Positions 24,711 through 33,187 of a stretch of DNA of 37,768 nucleotides are shown here, one piece after another (position 1 is the first letter of the stretch; the number at the start of each line of letters is the position of its first letter). Source of the stretch: Candidatus Jettenia ecosi (GTDB lineage: Bacteria > Planctomycetota > Brocadiia > Brocadiales > Brocadiaceae); contig SULG01000027.1 in assembly GCA_005524015.1 (NCBI GenBank), forward strand, positions 1 through 37,768. The letters run 5' to 3'. A program made the position numbers and the translations under genes. Under the pieces are notes generated by a model. The model had not been told where the DNA came from and made no database searches. It saw nothing but the letters and a program-made list of their open reading frames with translations.

Positions 24711-25460
24711 TTAAACAACTAAAGTTACAAGCAAGCCAACATGATCTGAGGGTCTCTTCCTATCTGTATCATAATTATTCGCAACAATCTCAACTGTCGT
24801 AATTCGCTGCTTTAAACTATCATTAGCCCATGCATAATCAATGCGTTTTGTTAGATGGTCAGATTCGAAAGTATAGCCATTATCCTGAGGACAGAGTTCT
24901 GCCCAGGTATCAGCCCAACCTTCTTTACGAAACCGATTCATTATATCCGTATCGGGCGTTGTATTAAAATCACCTACCAACAGGGCATATCCGGTAAAAG
25001 AATTTATGTACGGGAGAGTCTCATGCACATTATCAGATGCTTGCGGATAAACCCATGAGAAATGTGCATTAAAGAGGTAAAATGGGCCCATTTTTAAATT
25101 CAGTACGGCTGTAAGTACCACACGATGATTGACATCTTCAAGACCCGGACGCAAGGTTAATTTGAGGTAATTTGTTTCGATTATGTTAAGACGAGAGAGA
25201 AAAGCCGACCCTCCTGAGTTTCCATTCTCATCATGCATTGCTGGTTGAAAAACGATATAGCGGTATTCAGGAAGCAATTCGGCAATCTGTGTAGCCTGAT
25301 CCATACCATTATTCACACAGAACTCTTTCCGAACTGCCTGGAGGGCGATTACATCTGGACTTGCGTCCTGAATAGCGTTTCGGATAAGTATTTTACGAGT
25401 AGACCAGGGGCCGTGCTTGGCACTGTAAGAATTAATATTGAACGTCATAACTTTAAGCAT
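24711..25460 (-). CDS. Endonuclease/exonuclease/phosphatase-family protein with altered active site
   Basis: A 249-residue protein of the EEP (DNase I-like) superfamily, without a signal peptide. Motifs in order: VMTFNIN (Asn8), DVIALQAVRKE (37-47), NAHFSW (His133), VGDFNTTPD (Asp164, Asn166), RIDYAW, and PSDHVGL (Asp239, His240). The metal-binding Glu of the usual LQEV motif is Ala42 here, read clearly as GCA in the DNA. The other catalytic residues remain, so activity may be reduced or altered. Family members act on nucleic acids, phosphoinositides, sphingomyelin or other phosphodiesters; the substrate is unknown. It sits upstream of the lipoprotein cluster but is separated from it by 222 bases of repeats. 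Confidence 0.85.
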   Translation of the reverse strand: MLKVMTFNINSYSAKHGPWSTRKILIRNAIQDASPDVIALQAVRKEFCVNNGMDQATQIAELLPEYRYIVFQPAMHDENGNSGGSAFLSRLNIIETNYLKLTLRPGLEDVNHRVVLTAVLNLKMGPFYLFNAHFSWVYPQASDNVHETLPYINSFTGYALLVGDFNTTPDTDIMNRFRKEGWADTWAELCPQDNGYTFESDHLTKRIDYAWANDSLKQRITTVEIVANNYDTDRKRPSDHVGLLVTLVV

Positions 25461-25540
25461 AGCATACCTTTTCTCCGGTAATTATGGTAAAAGCAGGCTC
25501 TTATAGTTATTGTAATCAACGATTGAGAAAAATATATATC

Positions 25541-25568
25541 GTAGAGACGCAGGATTTTGCGTCTCTCC
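25541..25568. repeat. Short palindromic repeat, GTAGAGACG family
   Basis: Arms GTAGAGACGCAGG and TTTTGCGTCTCTCC, about 80 bases upstream of the EEP-family gene start. Confidence 0.75.
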
Positions 25569-26203
25569 ATATGGGTTTTGTGTGTCTGACACACCTCGAT
25601 GGTATATTCGGTCTCGTACAAGGGATACTATAAACCATTTATAAGCAAACTCTTGCAAGAAGTATAGGCCTTCTCTGCAGATTGTAAAGACATCTTTTTA
25701 TTATATCTAATATAAAATAAGTTCCTTGTGGTGTCAATATGTTAAGTAATATTGCGGCGGGTAATTTTTATTCCTGTAATGCGCAATGTAACAGATACAT
25801 GATTCCTGCTCAAAACATACAGGGACAATAGACAATAATTTGTGCATTCCATTCATTCTTATGTAAACAATAATCTGCAACATTTTACCCTTGCATTGGC
25901 CGTTTGCTTGACCTTACAATAGTTTGGTAAGAAAATTTTGGGCTACGGTGAGCCGAAACTCCGGATGATTTGTTTTTCAGGAGGAAAATAATATCATTAT
26001 ATGGGATCGCTTTAGCTACCATCTGATCACGGCAGGTTATCCCCTGAACAAGGGAAGCATCGGGGTTCGCTGCTATGGCGCTGAGCCAACAGCCGGGTAT
26101 GATAAGGAGATATATTATGAATCATTTTGCTACTGCAGGCAAAATAGGATTGGGCATTTATGATATAAATGCAATTGAGTTGATAGAGCTTAATGTATAG
26201 GAA

Positions 26204-26365
26204 TATAAGTACCTGACCACAAGTTTTTGTACATTCTTTTTGTCCACAGAATACAGAATTCAGAAGACAGGATACACGATGCTTGATGCACGATATTCTA
26301 TCTTCTGGCTTCTGACTTCTGTTGATAACGAGGAATATACAAAAATTTATAGTCAGGTACTTATA
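26204..26365. repeat. MITE-like element with terminal inverted repeats
   Basis: Left end ATAAGTACCTGACCACAAG then TTTTTGTAC; right end TACAAAAA then GTCAGGTACTTAT. The ends are imperfect inverted copies of about 28 bases around a 105-base interior that has its own inverted CAGAAG/CTTCTG runs. A partly similar stretch (AAGTACCAAATCATAAG) occurs near 2586. No ORF fits a transposase. Confidence 0.65.
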
Positions 26366-26439
26366 ATCCCGGATAACATTCTTTTCCTTACGTAATTGAA
26401 ATTCTTTTATGTTACCATATATGAATCCTGTGGAATAAG

Positions 26440-27648
26440 ATGAATAACCAGGCATCCCTTACAGCTTTTGAAGAGAATCTTATTCAGGAGTGCTATTCTC
26501 GTTCACTGCAGTTACTAAAAGGCAATTCAACCTCTGCTGGTATTATTGCCTGTGCAAAATCCAGGAAGGCCGTGGACAGGTCATATGCCAGCATCTTTGG
26601 GCGTGATGCAGCTATCTGCTCTCTGGGCATGATTGCATCAAAAGACCCGGAGCTTGTACATAACGCGAAGCTAAGCATCCTTACCCTGGCGCAGTACCAG
26701 GCGCCTAATGGACAAATTCCAAAATATGTAAAACCTGAACTCAAAGAGGTAGATTTCTGGTATTCAGGATGCATTGATGCCACGCTCTGGTGGCTCATTG
26801 CGGTAAACTTTTACGCCCGCACTTTCCCGGAAGAGCGGTTTACAGAGCAGTTGCGCACGACAATAGATCATGCCCTCAATTGGCTTTTTTGCCAGGAACA
26901 TCAGGGACTATTTCTGTTGCAACAGAACGAAGCAAGTGATTGGGCTGATATTATGCCAAGATCTGGCTTTGTACTTTACTCGAATACCCTGTGGTACCAT
27001 GTGAAAAAACTCTACAAGATCTCTACCGCCGATAAAACAAGACAGTATTTCAAAACCGTATTCTTCCCCTTTGATAAAGCGGTTCCGGAACACCGGAGGG
27101 CGCGCATCTTAACCCACTATATCAGGAACAAGACAAAACGCAGCGATTTTTATCTCAGCTTCGTAAATTTCTCTTTCTGGGGGGAAGAGATAGATGTATT
27201 CGGTAATATCCTGAGCGCCATCTTTGGGCTGGCTTACGCCTCCAAGGCATCACGCATAGCGGATACTATACTCAGCTTAAAGGCTCACAGGCCCTATCCC
27301 ATAAGGGTAGTTCATACCCCTATACAGGAAAAGAGTCAGTTGTGGCGCTCTTACATGCAACGGCACAAGCAGAATCTTCCGTATCAGTACCACAACGGTG
27401 GTATATGGCCGTTCGTCGGCGGCTTCTGGATAATACTGCTTATGAAGCTGGGAAGAAAAGGGCTTGCATGGAGTGAACTGGGATGTCTTGCCGGGGCAAA
27501 TAAAATCAATAATTGGGAGTTCAATGAATGGTTTCACGGAAAGACGGGCGAACCCATGGGCATGGCGGGTCAATCCTGGAACGCAGCTATGTTCATGCTG
27601 GCATTTCATACCCTGCAAGATACTATCCAGCTATGGAACACATACTGA
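26440..27648 (+). CDS. Glycoside hydrolase-like (alpha/alpha six-barrel; GH100/debranching-like)
   Basis: A 402-residue soluble protein with features of six-hairpin glycosidases: SIFGRDAAICSLGM (51-64), GCIDATLWWL (110-119), ASDWADIMPRSG (165-176), YHNGGIWPFVGGFW (about 311-324) and FNEWFHGKTGEPMGMAGQSW (about 364-383). In neutral/alkaline invertases (GH100) and amylo-1,6-glucosidase-type proteins, Asp in a DWAD-like motif and a later Glu are catalytic, so Asp167/Asp170 and the Glu of FNEWF are candidates. Sucrose hydrolysis, glycogen debranching or another activity cannot be told apart from sequence alone. No signal peptide. The ribosome-binding site is weak (GTGGAATAAG). It stands alone. 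Confidence 0.8.
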   Translation: MNNQASLTAFEENLIQECYSRSLQLLKGNSTSAGIIACAKSRKAVDRSYASIFGRDAAICSLGMIASKDPELVHNAKLSILTLAQYQAPNGQIPKYVKPELKEVDFWYSGCIDATLWWLIAVNFYARTFPEERFTEQLRTTIDHALNWLFCQEHQGLFLLQQNEASDWADIMPRSGFVLYSNTLWYHVKKLYKISTADKTRQYFKTVFFPFDKAVPEHRRARILTHYIRNKTKRSDFYLSFVNFSFWGEEIDVFGNILSAIFGLAYASKASRIADTILSLKAHRPYPIRVVHTPIQEKSQLWRSYMQRHKQNLPYQYHNGGIWPFVGGFWIILLMKLGRKGLAWSELGCLAGANKINNWEFNEWFHGKTGEPMGMAGQSWNAAMFMLAFHTLQDTIQLWNTY

Positions 27649-27744
27649 TAACTCTGCTTATTATTGTAAGCGTAAAAAATCTTCATCTTGTGTAAATATA
27701 ATTCTTTCTTCCTTTTTTGCGAAAATGACATGTTCTTCATCATT

Positions 27745-28134
27745 TTAATGCTCAAATCCGGCACCAGTCTCGTATTGACCTGGGTTTAACAGTTTATTGA
27801 ACTCATTTGGGTCTGATATCTCCATATGAAAAAACCACCCTTCACCATAAGGGTCTTCATTCACAAGCTGTGGCTCTTCCTGGACTTTTTGATTAATTTT
27901 GGTAACTTTCCCTGATAGAGGAGAATAAATATCATAAGCAGCCTTCACAGACTCTACAACTGCGCAGGGCGCACCCATCTTCACCTCTTTTCCTATCGAT
28001 GGTAATTCAACGAAGACGATATCTTTCAATTGCTTCTGCGCGTAGTCAGTAATACCAACAACTGCTTCACGGGGGCCTATCTTCTTCGCCCACTCATGTG
28101 TCTTGGTATAAAATAGTTCATTTGGTATATTCAT
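27745..28134 (-). CDS. gcvH: Glycine cleavage system H protein
   Basis: A 129-residue lipoyl carrier that shuttles the aminomethyl group between the P, T and L proteins of glycine cleavage. The lipoylation motif is [19 protein letters not shown] with Lys64. Length and the N-terminal [10 protein letters not shown] are typical. An AAGGAAG ribosome-binding site precedes the ATG. It lies downstream of gcvT on the same strand, but a 415-base gap filled with repeats separates them. gcvP and the L protein are not in the window. Confidence 0.95.
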   Translation of the reverse strand: MNIPNELFYTKTHEWAKKIGPREAVVGITDYAQKQLKDIVFVELPSIGKEVKMGAPCAVVESVKAAYDIYSPLSGKVTKINQKVQEEPQLVNEDPYGEGWFFHMEISDPNEFNKLLNPGQYETGAGFEH

Positions 28135-28549
28135 TGATTTAAACTTCCTTTTTGTAAATGGTGAAGAATAACATAATCCCCCTTAATCCCCCTTTAGAAA
28201 AGGGGGAAAAGTTTGATATGTTTGATCGGGCAAACTTTTCTCAAGAAAAAATCCTTCCTTTTTTTCCCCATTTTCTAAACTAATCCTTCTTTCCCCCTTT
28301 TTAAACTTATCCTTCTTTCTTTTCCCCCTTTTTTAAAGGGGGGTTAGGGGGTTAGGGGGTTAGGGGGGATTAGAGGGGAACATGGATATACATTGCTCTT
28401 TTTCCAAAGGGATACCTCTTTTTTATGGAACACGATTCTTAGCTTGATGCATGATGCATATGGGAAGTTACCCCAGCGAACGAAAAACGTAATTATTCAG
28501 AATACTGTTGAGTAATCACAAAAAACCCTTATCCGCGCATCATACGGCC
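28135..28549. repeat. 415-base gap between gcvT and gcvH with C-rich repeats
   Basis: Copies of the AATCCCCC palindrome at about 28171-28207 and 28320-28375, the second with the unit GGGGGTTAG repeated in tandem three times, in opposite orientation. No gene is supported; the gap may have been widened by these repeats. Confidence 0.75.
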
Positions 28550-29653
28550 TTATTTTCCTTCTTTTTTAATACTGCGGTAAAACGGGATCTTCACAACGCG
28601 TGCATTATAGTTATTATTTCTGATCTGAATTTGAAACGCCTCCCCTGTTTTGGCATACTGAGTTTTTATGAAACACAGGCCAACATTCTTGTGTGTGGAG
28701 GGGCTGAAGGATCCACTGGTAACCTTACCAACACTCTCATTCCCTTTTAATACCGGATAACCATGACGTGGAATGCCACGGTCTGTCATCTCAAATCCCA
28801 CCATTTTTCTGCCGATCCCCTTCTCCTTTTGTCTTGACAGAGCCTCTCTGCCGATAAAATCGCCTTTGTCAAACTTTACTGTCCAGCCGATAATCGTCTC
28901 AAGGGGGGTTATTGTTTCATCCATATCATTCCCATATAACAAAAGACACGCCTCTAAGCGAAGCGTATCCCTTGCGCCAAGGCCTATTGGATTCAACCCA
29001 TTCTGCTTATTTTTTTCCAAAAGCAGATCCCATAGTTTCACCGCTTGTTTCGCATTCACAAATATCTCAAAACCATCTTCTCCGGTGTACCCCGTTCTGG
29101 AAATTACTATTCGTGTATCATTCCATAGAAAATTATCAAAGGAAAATCTTCTGAGATGATCAAGTTTATAAGATAAGGTAGCTTCAAGCATGCGACACGA
29201 TAAAGGACCCTGGAATGAGATAAGGGATACGTAATCAGTAACATCCTTCATTTCCAATGGTTGATAGTTTGTTGCTTGTTTTTGTAACCACAAAAAGTCC
29301 TTTTCTCTATTCCCGCAGTTCACTACAAGCATGAGGCTTTTATCATGCCACTTGTAAACAAGGATATCATCGATAATTCCACCTTGCTCGTTGCACAGAG
29401 GCGTGTAGAGGGCTTGTTTATCTGCCAGCCGAACTACATTATTGGTGATAACGTGTTGAATAAAGGGGAGCGCTTTATCTCCTGAAATCTCGAATCTTCC
29501 CATATGAGACACATCGAAAAGACCGGCATTTTCCCTAACGCAAAGGTGTTCATTAATGATGCTGCTATAGTGGAGAGGCATGGAATAGTCATGGAAAGAT
29601 ACCATCGTTCCATTGAGTTTGAGGTGGGTATCGTAGAGTGGGGTCTTTTTCAT
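28550..29653 (-). CDS. gcvT: Glycine cleavage system T protein (aminomethyltransferase)
   Basis: A 367-residue tetrahydrofolate-dependent aminomethyltransferase (EC 2.1.2.10) that releases ammonia and forms methylene-tetrahydrofolate from the H-protein-bound intermediate. Typical segments: SMPLHYSSIINEH, GLFDVSHMGRFEISG (with the conserved Asp of the folate site), SRTGYTGEDGFEIF, GLGARDTLRLEACL and the C-terminal SGSFSPSTHKNVGL. Length is as expected. It is preceded 18 bases upstream by a YkgJ-like gene and followed by gcvH. Confidence 0.95.
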   Translation of the reverse strand: MKKTPLYDTHLKLNGTMVSFHDYSMPLHYSSIINEHLCVRENAGLFDVSHMGRFEISGDKALPFIQHVITNNVVRLADKQALYTPLCNEQGGIIDDILVYKWHDKSLMLVVNCGNREKDFLWLQKQATNYQPLEMKDVTDYVSLISFQGPLSCRMLEATLSYKLDHLRRFSFDNFLWNDTRIVISRTGYTGEDGFEIFVNAKQAVKLWDLLLEKNKQNGLNPIGLGARDTLRLEACLLLYGNDMDETITPLETIIGWTVKFDKGDFIGREALSRQKEKGIGRKMVGFEMTDRGIPRHGYPVLKGNESVGKVTSGSFSPSTHKNVGLCFIKTQYAKTGEAFQIQIRNNNYNARVVKIPFYRSIKKEGK

Positions 29654-29671
29654 AAAGTATAGAGATACTGT

Positions 29672-30040
29672 TTATTCATCATATCTGTAACCACACGTAG
29701 ATTTGATATGATCAAAATAATCGTCACTATTATAAGGATACAGTGAGCACATATGCGGTTTCCGGTCGTATACCTTACAGAGAGAAAGCCCGTTCTCATC
29801 GTACTCGAGATATTGACATGTAAAAGATGCATGGCAGCATCGGCCGCACCGCAGGCAGTTCCCCTTTCTTTTCTCCAGAGAGTGATAAATTTCACGCTTA
29901 TTGAAGACATAATAAAACCGTCTCCATACCTGAAATAAGAGCGCAGAACAGAATATATCTGTCCTTGATGCTATCTGTTGAACCTTTTGTACTACCCGAC
30001 TGATTTTTTTTATTTCAAGCTTATTAATGAATTCGGTCAT
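29672..30040 (-). CDS. YkgJ-family cysteine-cluster protein
   Basis: A 122-residue protein with the pattern CLRCGRCCHASFTC followed by CKVYDRKPHMCSLYP and a late Cys (STCGY). This matches the YkgJ/PF03692 family, whose eight or so Cys are thought to bind a metal, probably Zn or an Fe-S cluster. Molecular function is unknown. AAGGAT lies eight bases before the ATG. It sits 18 bases upstream of gcvT on the same strand, so the two are probably cotranscribed, but a role in glycine cleavage is not established. Confidence 0.8.
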   Translation of the reverse strand: MTEFINKLEIKKISRVVQKVQQIASRTDIFCSALLFQVWRRFYYVFNKREIYHSLEKRKGNCLRCGRCCHASFTCQYLEYDENGLSLCKVYDRKPHMCSLYPYNSDDYFDHIKSTCGYRYDE

Positions 30041-30240
30041 GGATTTTTATCCTTATTTGATTGATAAAGTCAATAAATGGCTCCTTTTTCATATCAAATT
30101 TATATATTTTTTATATATTTCAGTCAAGATAAATGATAATAAATTTAGAAAATTATTTATATGCTCTTATGCTCTATAGCAATCACACTTGTCAAAACTT
30201 TACCGTTGACTTCAAAAATGCCTTGTGGAATAATTGCATC

Positions 30241-30552
30241 ATGATTTTCAATCCTCATATATCAAAATTTATCAAAATAGGCGCTGTGTTATTTTGCTTT
30301 ATGTGTCTTTTTTTTGCCATCAATATGGCATCAAAGTATGAATATCAGAAAACAGAAACTGAGATTCAGGGCAATAAGGTAAGAGAACTTGAGGAAAAGA
30401 TACGTGAACTAACGATTATAAACCAGGAACTTTCACAGATACGCATGATATTGGCGCAAGACAGAGAACAGTTAAAGAAAGAGATCAGCGTCTTACAAAA
30501 AAAATATCCCGAATTGGAAGATTGGAAACTTACCTCAAAAAACGAACCTTAA
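30241..30552 (+). CDS. Small single-pass membrane protein with coiled coil
   Basis: A 103-residue protein from the ATG at 30241 (MIFNPHISKF). One membrane segment (about 13-30, GAVLFCFMCLFFAIN) is followed by a long charged coiled coil (VRELEEKIRELTIINQEL onward). The topology resembles DivIC/FtsL-type or other bitopic coiled-coil proteins, but sequence identity is not recognisable. An in-frame start at 30133 would add 36 residues that do not improve the model. It stands alone between convergent and divergent neighbours. Confidence 0.5.
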   Translation: MIFNPHISKFIKIGAVLFCFMCLFFAINMASKYEYQKTETEIQGNKVRELEEKIRELTIINQELSQIRMILAQDREQLKKEISVLQKKYPELEDWKLTSKNEP

Positions 30553-30594
30553 AAAAGACATCTGTTAAGAATGAAAGGATAGAGAGAATTCGTA

Positions 30595-31263
30595 TTAACG
30601 GGATTTTGGAAACAATTTTATAAGAATAATACCTAAAACAAACCCTCCGATATGCGCCCACCACGCTACTCCTCCACCTTCAACTGAAGAAATCGCTGCT
30701 GTTCCACTGAAAAACTGAATAAAGAACCAAAAACCCAATACAATTACGGCTGGTAATTCAATAAGCTGCCAAATAATGAATAACGGCAGAATAACGAGCA
30801 CCTTTGCTTTTGGAAAGCTAATCATATATGCCCCTAATACACCGGCAATTGCGCCACTTGCCCCTATACAGGGGACTCCGGACTGATAATTGAAGTAAAC
30901 ATGCACAATGGCAGACCCAATTCCACAAATAAGATAAAAGAGGATAAATTTGAAGCGCCCCAGCATAGCTTCGATATTATCGCCGAAAATCCACAAATAC
31001 CACATATTTCCTATGAGATGAATAAAGCCCCCGTGGAGAAACATATAGCTAAAAAAGGGGAAATATGCCTCTGCCATACTCATATCAGGAATTTCATCGC
31101 GGTAGGATAATTTAGCAGGAATAACACCAAATTGAAAAAGGAAGGATTCTAACTGATGACCCAATGAGAGTTCAAAGAGGAAAACTATCACATTTAAGGA
31201 AATAATACTGGTGGTGATAAAAGGAAATGCGCCTGAAGGATTTCGGTCACGAATGGGTATCAT
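30595..31263 (-). CDS. Rhomboid-family intramembrane serine protease
   Basis: A 222-residue membrane protein with six or seven membrane segments that would cleave substrates within the bilayer. Catalytic Ser136 in PCIGASGAIAGVLGAY and His204 in WWAHIGGFVLG form the rhomboid dyad; the HGGFIHLIGNMWYLWIFG segment (about 77-94) carries the conserved His and Asn of the oxyanion region. I chose the ATG at 31263 (MIPIRDRNPS), the usual rhomboid N-terminus, over a TTG five codons upstream. The substrate is unknown. Confidence 0.92.
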   Translation of the reverse strand: MIPIRDRNPSGAFPFITTSIISLNVIVFLFELSLGHQLESFLFQFGVIPAKLSYRDEIPDMSMAEAYFPFFSYMFLHGGFIHLIGNMWYLWIFGDNIEAMLGRFKFILFYLICGIGSAIVHVYFNYQSGVPCIGASGAIAGVLGAYMISFPKAKVLVILPLFIIWQLIELPAVIVLGFWFFIQFFSGTAAISSVEGGGVAWWAHIGGFVLGIILIKLFPKSR

Positions 31264-31372
31264 GGAATCTTGGAGCAAATAGAAGGAACTTGGTTACATC
31301 GGCTAAATCCTTCTCAGGACCAGACAAAGCTACACAAGCCGTTGTAATCCACATCTAAAACAAAATTCGGCA

Positions 31373-31966
31373 TTACCACTTAGCGCTTTGAGCAAGTACT
31401 TTATAATAAGGAAAATTTCTTCCGGGACAGTCTGTATCTTTAATATGCTTATGGGTAATAATGTTTTTTGAAGGAATATGGCACCTGTCCTGAAGATATT
31501 CTACCAGCGCAGAAAGAGAAGCCATTTGTGCCGGCGTTGGAGAAGATTCGTTGAAATTTCCAACAAGGCATATTCCGATTCCATAATGATTGTATTCCTT
31601 AACACCGGCATGAGCACCATCGATCTGAGTTACCCACCTGTTACCAATCTCGATTTGTCCATCACACGAGCCACATCCATTCCCTATCACAAAATGGTAA
31701 CCCAGACCGTTTTCCCAACCTCTTGTTTCTCTGTGGTATCTATCAAATTCGGCAGCACAACCAGATACTGAAGCGCTATGGTGGATAACGATATACTTCC
31801 AGTCCCGCACAAAATAGCGATCGAGCTGTGTGGTAATATATGGTTCTTTCTTTGGGAGAGGCCTCATAGGCGTTACTGGTTTGAACGTAGGTGGTGTATA
31901 ACAGCCGTACAAGGAAAAAGTGGTAAGAAAAATAAAAAAAATATAATATTTCCACCGACCTGGCAT
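31373..31966 (-). CDS. N-acetylmuramoyl-L-alanine amidase (lipoprotein)
   Basis: A 197-residue amidase_2/PGRP-type zinc enzyme that removes stem peptides from peptidoglycan. From the ATG at 31966, preceded by AGGAGA at seven bases, a lipoprotein signal peptide ends in SLYGC (Cys22); the longer in-frame ORF upstream lacks this logic. Zn ligands are His62 (VIHHSAS), His172 or His174 (THKHIKD) and Cys180 (DCPG). GYHFVIGNG and GIGICLVGNF are typical. With MltA it is the second peptidoglycan-active lipoprotein in this window. It is transcribed divergently from the signalling module at 32189. Confidence 0.9.
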   Translation of the reverse strand: MPGRWKYYIFFIFLTTFSLYGCYTPPTFKPVTPMRPLPKKEPYITTQLDRYFVRDWKYIVIHHSASVSGCAAEFDRYHRETRGWENGLGYHFVIGNGCGSCDGQIEIGNRWVTQIDGAHAGVKEYNHYGIGICLVGNFNESSPTPAQMASLSALVEYLQDRCHIPSKNIITHKHIKDTDCPGRNFPYYKVLAQSAKW

Positions 31967-32101
31967 GGACAGTCTCCTGAAATAATGATGTTTAACACTG
32001 ATACTGTATGTACATCTGATAAATCTGATACCACACGGGAAGTATATCACATGGGTACTTTTTGTCAAATAACAAATTTTTTTATTCAAAATCTGGTAAG
32101 C

Positions 32102-32129
32102 TTGCAAATAACTCAAAATATGATACTAT
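32102..32129 (+). promoter_or_regulatory. Possible promoter of the signalling module
   Basis: TTGCAA and TACTAT separated by 16 bases, about 60 bases before the binding-protein start. Weak match; other choices are possible. Confidence 0.3.
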
Positions 32130-32188
32130 ATGTGGTGTGCTATCAATTACTTGATCAAATCAAGCAAAAAAAGGGAAAATAAATCATT

Positions 32189-33166
32189 ATGGTACACAAA
32201 TACCGTAACACTTTTCGATATCGAAATTTCACGGTAGTACTTTGGTTCATCCTTTCACTTCCCTTTCAAATCTTATACCACATACCCAAAACGATTGCCG
32301 CAGAAAATACGGTTCTTATTATTCGGAGTCAATCAATTGCAGCCTACAATGAAGCAATTAAAGGTTTTGAAGAAGGATGCAAAGGGAAGAATATCTCTAT
32401 ACAAGCGCTGTATGATTTGAAGGGAAATTTAGAGGAGGGCAAGAAAGTTATTCGGGATCTGAAAGAGAATAAGACAAAACCCGATCTTATCTTAGCGGTA
32501 GGTATCCTTGCTGCAACCATTGTAAAAGATCAATTTACGGATATACCGATCATATTTTGTATGGTTATCAACCATGAACGCTTTAATTTACAGGGAGCCA
32601 ATATTACCGGCATCTCTTCTGAGGCATCGGTAGAAAACCAATTTACTGTTCTTAAGGAATTTCTCGGCGCCCATAAGAATATAGGGGTTATTTACGATCC
32701 AATGAAAACGGGAGAGATTATTTTGGAGGCCAGCCGTATTGCGAAAAAGTTTGAATTTAATCTTATTACGGCGCAAATCAGGTCAGACAAAGAAGTAGCT
32801 TTCGCATTAAACATGATGCTGAAAAAAATTGATGCGTTATGGATAATCCCTGATGGCACCGTAATTACCAAAGAATCGCTCGAAGCCCTGTTGAAAGGGG
32901 CACAGAAACAACATCTTCCTACCTTCTGCACGTCTAGCGCAATTGTAAAAGCAGGGGCATTAATCTCTGTCTCGACAGATTATATCCATACAGGTATCCA
33001 GGCAGCGAAGATGGCGCAAACATTATTAAACAGCCCGGAGGTTATTTCATTGGGTGTTCAACAGCCGGACAAGTTAAAGTTAACCTTAAATACCCAAACG
33101 GCAGAAAAAATCGGGATAGACCTTGCATCTATCCAAATGGATCCGGATGTAGTCTTTTACCCATAA
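32189..33166 (+). CDS. ABC-type periplasmic substrate-binding protein (PF04392-like)
   Basis: A 325-residue secreted protein with a signal peptide (about 14-38, ending TIAAEN) and two Rossmann-like lobes, as in the ABC_sub_bind family related to TrpX. Typical segments are PDLILAVGILAATIVKD, DIPIIFCMVINH and the C-terminal KLKLTLNTQTAEKIGIDL. The ligand is unknown; family members bind amino acids or other small molecules. No ABC permease or ATPase lies nearby; a histidine kinase gene starts 21 bases downstream, so the protein more likely senses a ligand for that kinase than feeds a transporter. Confidence 0.82.
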   Translation: MVHKYRNTFRYRNFTVVLWFILSLPFQILYHIPKTIAAENTVLIIRSQSIAAYNEAIKGFEEGCKGKNISIQALYDLKGNLEEGKKVIRDLKENKTKPDLILAVGILAATIVKDQFTDIPIIFCMVINHERFNLQGANITGISSEASVENQFTVLKEFLGAHKNIGVIYDPMKTGEIILEASRIAKKFEFNLITAQIRSDKEVAFALNMMLKKIDALWIIPDGTVITKESLEALLKGAQKQHLPTFCTSSAIVKAGALISVSTDYIHTGIQAAKMAQTLLNSPEVISLGVQQPDKLKLTLNTQTAEKIGIDLASIQMDPDVVFYP

Positions 33167-33187
33167 TCGTTTTTCGGTTGGAAATGC

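Larger units (their letters stand above)
25461..26439. other. 979-base region without an established gene
   Basis: Holds a GTAGAGACG-type palindrome (25541-25568), a possible gene remnant (about 25968-26156, + strand) and an inverted-repeat element (26204-26365). The rest is AT-rich with no repeat family I can name. Confidence 0.6.

Noticed and set aside
24485..24718. Minus-strand ORF of 77 codons between the EEP and lipoprotein genes
   Set aside because: Consists of translated C-rich repeats (PLLKKGERR, PPFLKGDQGG) and shares its end with the real lipoprotein start.
26027..26455. Minus-strand ORF of 142 codons
   Set aside because: Runs through an inverted-repeat element and overlaps the start of the glycoside hydrolase gene; composition is repeat-derived and no family is recognisable.
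28300..28375. Possible CRISPR-like or tandem array (GGGGGTTAG units)
   Set aside because: Only about three short units without spacers; it is an expanded copy of the C-rich palindrome. No CRISPR array or cas gene is seen in the window.
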